Assembly: GCA_024280485.1 (NCBI GenBank)
Contig: JAJRQB010000034.1
Location: 1 to 42,671, forward strand
DNA from: Deltaproteobacteria bacterium
Lineage (GTDB): Bacteria; Desulfobacterota; Desulfuromonadia; Desulfuromonadales; Geopsychrobacteraceae
Length of the DNA: 42,671 bases
Direction of reading: 5' to 3'
The position numbers and the translations under genes were made by a program. Under the pieces are notes generated by a model, which ran no database searches, was not told the origin of the DNA, and worked only from the letters and a program-made list of their open reading frames with translations. This document shows, piece after piece, positions 41,301 to 42,671 of this stretch. Every line of letters starts with the position of its first letter. Position 1 is the first letter of the stretch.

Positions 41301-41386
41301 TCGGTGATGCCGATTCCGCCTATGAAGAGATGATCGGTACACATCTGAAGAAGATCCCGGATGTTTCTTCTCAATTGGCTGGTTAA
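38375..41386 (+). CDS. Large NAD-dependent glutamate dehydrogenase (about 115 kDa class)
   Basis: A 1003-residue enzyme. I start at the ATG at 38,375 (MSEITENGLHQ); a longer frame to 38,249 overlaps the amidohydrolase gene. The catalytic region has SGYHIGFSDIARGGWRTLIT and GGSKMVTVLDAGG, and the NAD site is VKFTGGPNGDVAGNGMRLL. It is the 115-kDa type, bigger than the common 450-residue enzyme and smaller than the 180-kDa type. The first 480 residues are a regulatory region. It turns glutamate into 2-oxoglutarate and ammonia, which would recycle the acceptor for both aminotransferases in the window. Confidence 0.87.
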   Translation: MSEITENGLHQQIRESISLSNARSDANLSWLKKQMHHYFFLSNKDVVEAIAALATGLHSLEQNRKITLVDRDRLLMQAQLGVPGSLYETLRTLPERDISYAQITTSYASIPGTSHPLEVLRFDFARKEDQEIAQAETPSIPQQITKDVREALQVEYPDFDLEQIAKLLGLLWLNNENYVQISPAERVARILWLYQQTKAHGGIYVDVQEADGPDGSKESRILFGVGNPPQKGFLQQTIEVFKRLGIVVKRAYCLTLSNGTHPYFLATFYVKTANKGRVERDSSLFRQLREELYNTQILPASSPTYMNLVTSGIFSGVEASLVRAFIGFCHTNLAHNHPDRFDLEGVMRAFHNHPDLVQRLVLLFKIRFDPELRKSEDGYLKALQETTQVIENYNTGRRFLDEYRRAIFRCCLSFVRHTLKTNFFVTDKLALAFRIDPVYIDELGEEFTSDLPQERPFRVTYFSGHYGSGYHIGFSDIARGGWRTLITQGRDDYVMAANSIFKENYILAHTQHLKNKDIYEGGSKMVTVLDAGGEKNSESIKQRLYNLQYGFINAFLDIYVTENGKAKDPRVVDYHGEDEPIELGPDENMHDSMVELVARQAVKRGYLLGAGIMSSKRVGINHKEYGVTSVGVIRFAEVAMQELGIDMHKDEFSVKFTGGPNGDVAGNGMRLLLERSPKVKINLLIDGTGALYDPLGADLKALEAIVLKKDLDAFDPEALHEGGFILYRQHTRKEGMRELYKKVVRTELGLEEFWISNDEFYRDYNNLIFTVQTDLFIPAGGRPETIDINNCHKFADESGQLSAKVIIEGANSFITPEARIELQKMGVVVIRDASANKCGVISSSYEIIANLLFSDEEFLANKEQYVVDVIEILNHVAEAEARLIFKRYHEHNGNIPYTEISNMISQEINAHYARLFTFFQNRPQLCQQPVYRNAIIYHMPSIIGQTVKFRERIKDLPPKIMYAILASEIASSLVYIGDADSAYEEMIGTHLKKIPDVSSQLAG

Positions 41387-41413
41387 CTTTTATCGGAATT
41401 GGGAGGAAGAGCT

Positions 41414-41638
41414 ATGAAAATCTCGGTGAAATTATTTGGACCATTACGGACAAACCGCTTTAAAGAGCAAGGCTGCGAATATCCTGATGGGGCGTCACTT
41501 CAGTCGATTCTCGACAGATTTGAATTTGCGGATCATTCGTTGGGAATTATCCTGATAAATGGTGTGCATGCCAGCGTTAACGATCAGGTGAAAGATGGAG
41601 ATGCCCTGTCGCTGTTGCCGATCCTCGGTGGCGGCTAA
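41414..41638 (+). CDS. MoaD/ThiS-like sulfur carrier for the aldehyde oxidoreductase
   Basis: A 74-residue ubiquitin-fold protein ending in the diglycine LPILGGG, which is adenylated and thiocarboxylated to deliver sulfur to the metallopterin. Start at the ATG at 41,414 after GGGAGGAAG. It sits 61 bases before the aldehyde:ferredoxin oxidoreductase, the usual pairing for tungsten enzymes, so it probably serves tungstopterin assembly rather than thiamine synthesis. Confidence 0.87.
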   Translation: MKISVKLFGPLRTNRFKEQGCEYPDGASLQSILDRFEFADHSLGIILINGVHASVNDQVKDGDALSLLPILGGG

Positions 41639-41699
41639 GGGTGGATTGAGTTGCTGTCTTTCCACATGAAATATTTGTTGTGAAGAGGAGATGTTCTGC

Positions 41700-42671
41700 A
41701 TGAAATTCCTGACAAACGATCCCGTCTCAGCCGCGGCGAAAGTGTTTTACACACGTTGTACGATCGATTTAACCACGGGTGAACAGGTTCTGGAAGATGT
41801 GCCCTGTCGCAATCTGGAGGATGTTCTGGGCGGTTTCGGTCGTTCCTTTCAGGATCTGGCGTCGCGGAAGATCGAGACCGCCTACTGTGACGAGAACCCC
41901 CTGATCGTCAACACTGGACTGCTGACCGGCAGCAGCGCCATGACTGGAATGCGTACCTACTTCTCCGGCTACAGCCCGATCAAGGGCTCGAAAAAAGGGT
42001 TTCCTGCGGCCATGTGGTCGACCGGCAGTGGCAAGTTTGGCGCCAAATTCAAGTGGACCGGGCTGGATGAACTGATCTTTGAAGGTCGTTCCGAGAGACC
42101 GGTTTATGTCCTGATCAAGGAGACGCCGGACGGCCCAGTGCTTGAGATCAAGCCGGCCGAGCATCTGCTTGGACTCTCCACCCATGGCAAAATCATGACT
42201 CTTCAAAAAGAGTACGCAGACGCGCACTTCGCCGCCATTGGTCAGGCCGGTGAGAACTGGCAACAGAACTACATGGGTGCGGTGGCGCTCTCGACCGAGA
42301 ATCAGCTCAAGTCCGGAGAAGATAAGTGCCGCTTCGCCGGACGCGGCGGCATGGGCAGTTTGATGGGTTATAAAAACATCCTCGCACTGGTCGCTCAGAG
42401 TAACGATAAACTCAAGCCCCTCACGCCCGAAGTCAAGCAGGTCAATCTCAATGTTATCAAGGGGGGTGGCTCGGCGCGTATCCAGCCGATCAGTCGCGGC
42501 GGAGGTGGCGGGACCTGGGCAGCTTACGATGTGCTGCAGGCTTTTCACGCCGTGCCGCTCAACAACTTCCGCCCGCAGGGCGACGATATTCCGGAAAAGC
42601 TGTTCCGCGAGAATGTGGAGCCCCAGTACGACATTAAGTCGGAGGCCTGCTTCCGCTGCGGGATCACCTGT
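41700..42671 (+). CDS. Aldehyde:ferredoxin oxidoreductase, N-terminal part (partial)
   Basis: The first 324 residues of a tungsten aldehyde:ferredoxin oxidoreductase; the frame continues past the window. The N-terminal domain binds the pterin (GLLTGSSAMTGMRTYFSGYS, and GRGGMGSLMGYKN, a family signature). The last visible residues, CFRCGITC, give the CxxCxxxC ligands of the iron-sulfur cluster. The enzyme oxidises an aldehyde to an acid with ferredoxin as acceptor. With GabT upstream its substrate may be an amino acid semialdehyde. GAGGAG precedes the ATG. Confidence 0.92.
   Translation, partial: MKFLTNDPVSAAAKVFYTRCTIDLTTGEQVLEDVPCRNLEDVLGGFGRSFQDLASRKIETAYCDENPLIVNTGLLTGSSAMTGMRTYFSGYSPIKGSKKGFPAAMWSTGSGKFGAKFKWTGLDELIFEGRSERPVYVLIKETPDGPVLEIKPAEHLLGLSTHGKIMTLQKEYADAHFAAIGQAGENWQQNYMGAVALSTENQLKSGEDKCRFAGRGGMGSLMGYKNILALVAQSNDKLKPLTPEVKQVNLNVIKGGGSARIQPISRGGGGGTWAAYDVLQAFHAVPLNNFRPQGDDIPEKLFRENVEPQYDIKSEACFRCGITC

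Noticed and set aside
41769-42548. 259-codon minus-strand frame opposite the aldehyde oxidoreductase
   Set aside because: The plus-strand frame carries the full family signature; the antisense one has none.
1-42671. CRISPR array or rRNA genes
   Set aside because: No regularly spaced direct repeats of CRISPR size and no rRNA-like sequence were seen on either strand.

Overview
The window joins two very different pieces of DNA. Positions 1 to about 24,726 are the left (early) part of a Mu-like transposable prophage, read almost entirely on the minus strand. The rest is host chromosome on the plus strand with an amino-acid catabolism cluster. The host looks like an anaerobic deltaproteobacterium of the Desulfuromonadales type. 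The reasons are the large ~1000-residue NAD glutamate dehydrogenase, a tungsten-type aldehyde:ferredoxin oxidoreductase with its own MoaD-like protein, a radical-SAM aminomutase and a beta-keto acid cleavage enzyme. That assignment is inference; the window has no rRNA or other phylogenetic marker.

Prophage, from its immunity end at the right towards the left: two lysogenic accessory genes (24,575-23,513) and an XRE-type repressor (23,030-23,482), all on the plus strand; then a divergent early promoter with operator-like palindromes and a Ner-like regulator; small regulators; a DDE transposase (MuA-like) and AAA ATPase (MuB-like); middle genes (DUF3164, DUF2528, zinc-ribbon proteins, an HD-domain protein, GemA/gp16-like, a Mor/C-family activator); an AT-rich two-gene helicase cassette walled off by terminators; a lysis module (amidase, a phospholipase A2-like protein, a lipoprotein); a TraR/DksA zinc finger; terminase small and large subunits, portal, F-like minor head protein, a fused protease-scaffold-capsid protein and head-tail completion proteins. 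Tail genes lie beyond position 1. Repeated GATAAC-type sites at 24,590-24,726 probably mark the transposase-binding phage end.

Host cluster: an EamA transporter is translationally coupled to a BKACE/Kce-family enzyme. A sigma-70 type promoter then precedes a hotdog thioesterase, a KamA-family radical-SAM aminomutase, PcaI- and PcaJ-like CoA-transferase subunits, a class III aminotransferase of the GSA/beta-transaminase type, a PcaF-like thiolase and a small membrane protein. After a gap with tiny ribbon-helix-helix-like genes come a GabT-like aminotransferase, a YtcJ-type amidohydrolase, the large glutamate dehydrogenase, a MoaD-like protein and the N-terminal half of an aldehyde:ferredoxin oxidoreductase.

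Read together, the host genes suggest a degradation route not found among the classical ones: a 2,3-aminomutase makes a beta-amino acid, a transaminase turns it into a beta-keto acid, and CoA-transferase plus thiolase (or BKACE) cleave it. The partners of clostridial lysine fermentation (lysine 5,6-aminomutase, 3,5-diaminohexanoate dehydrogenase) are absent here. The aminomutase lacks the two Asp residues that hold the lysine side chain in the classical enzyme and carries an Arg at one of them. An acidic substrate such as 2-aminoadipate, leading to 3-oxoadipate, therefore fits best. Other phage-side points of interest are the helicase cassette (possible defence cargo), the phospholipase A2-like lysis-module protein and the capsid fusion.
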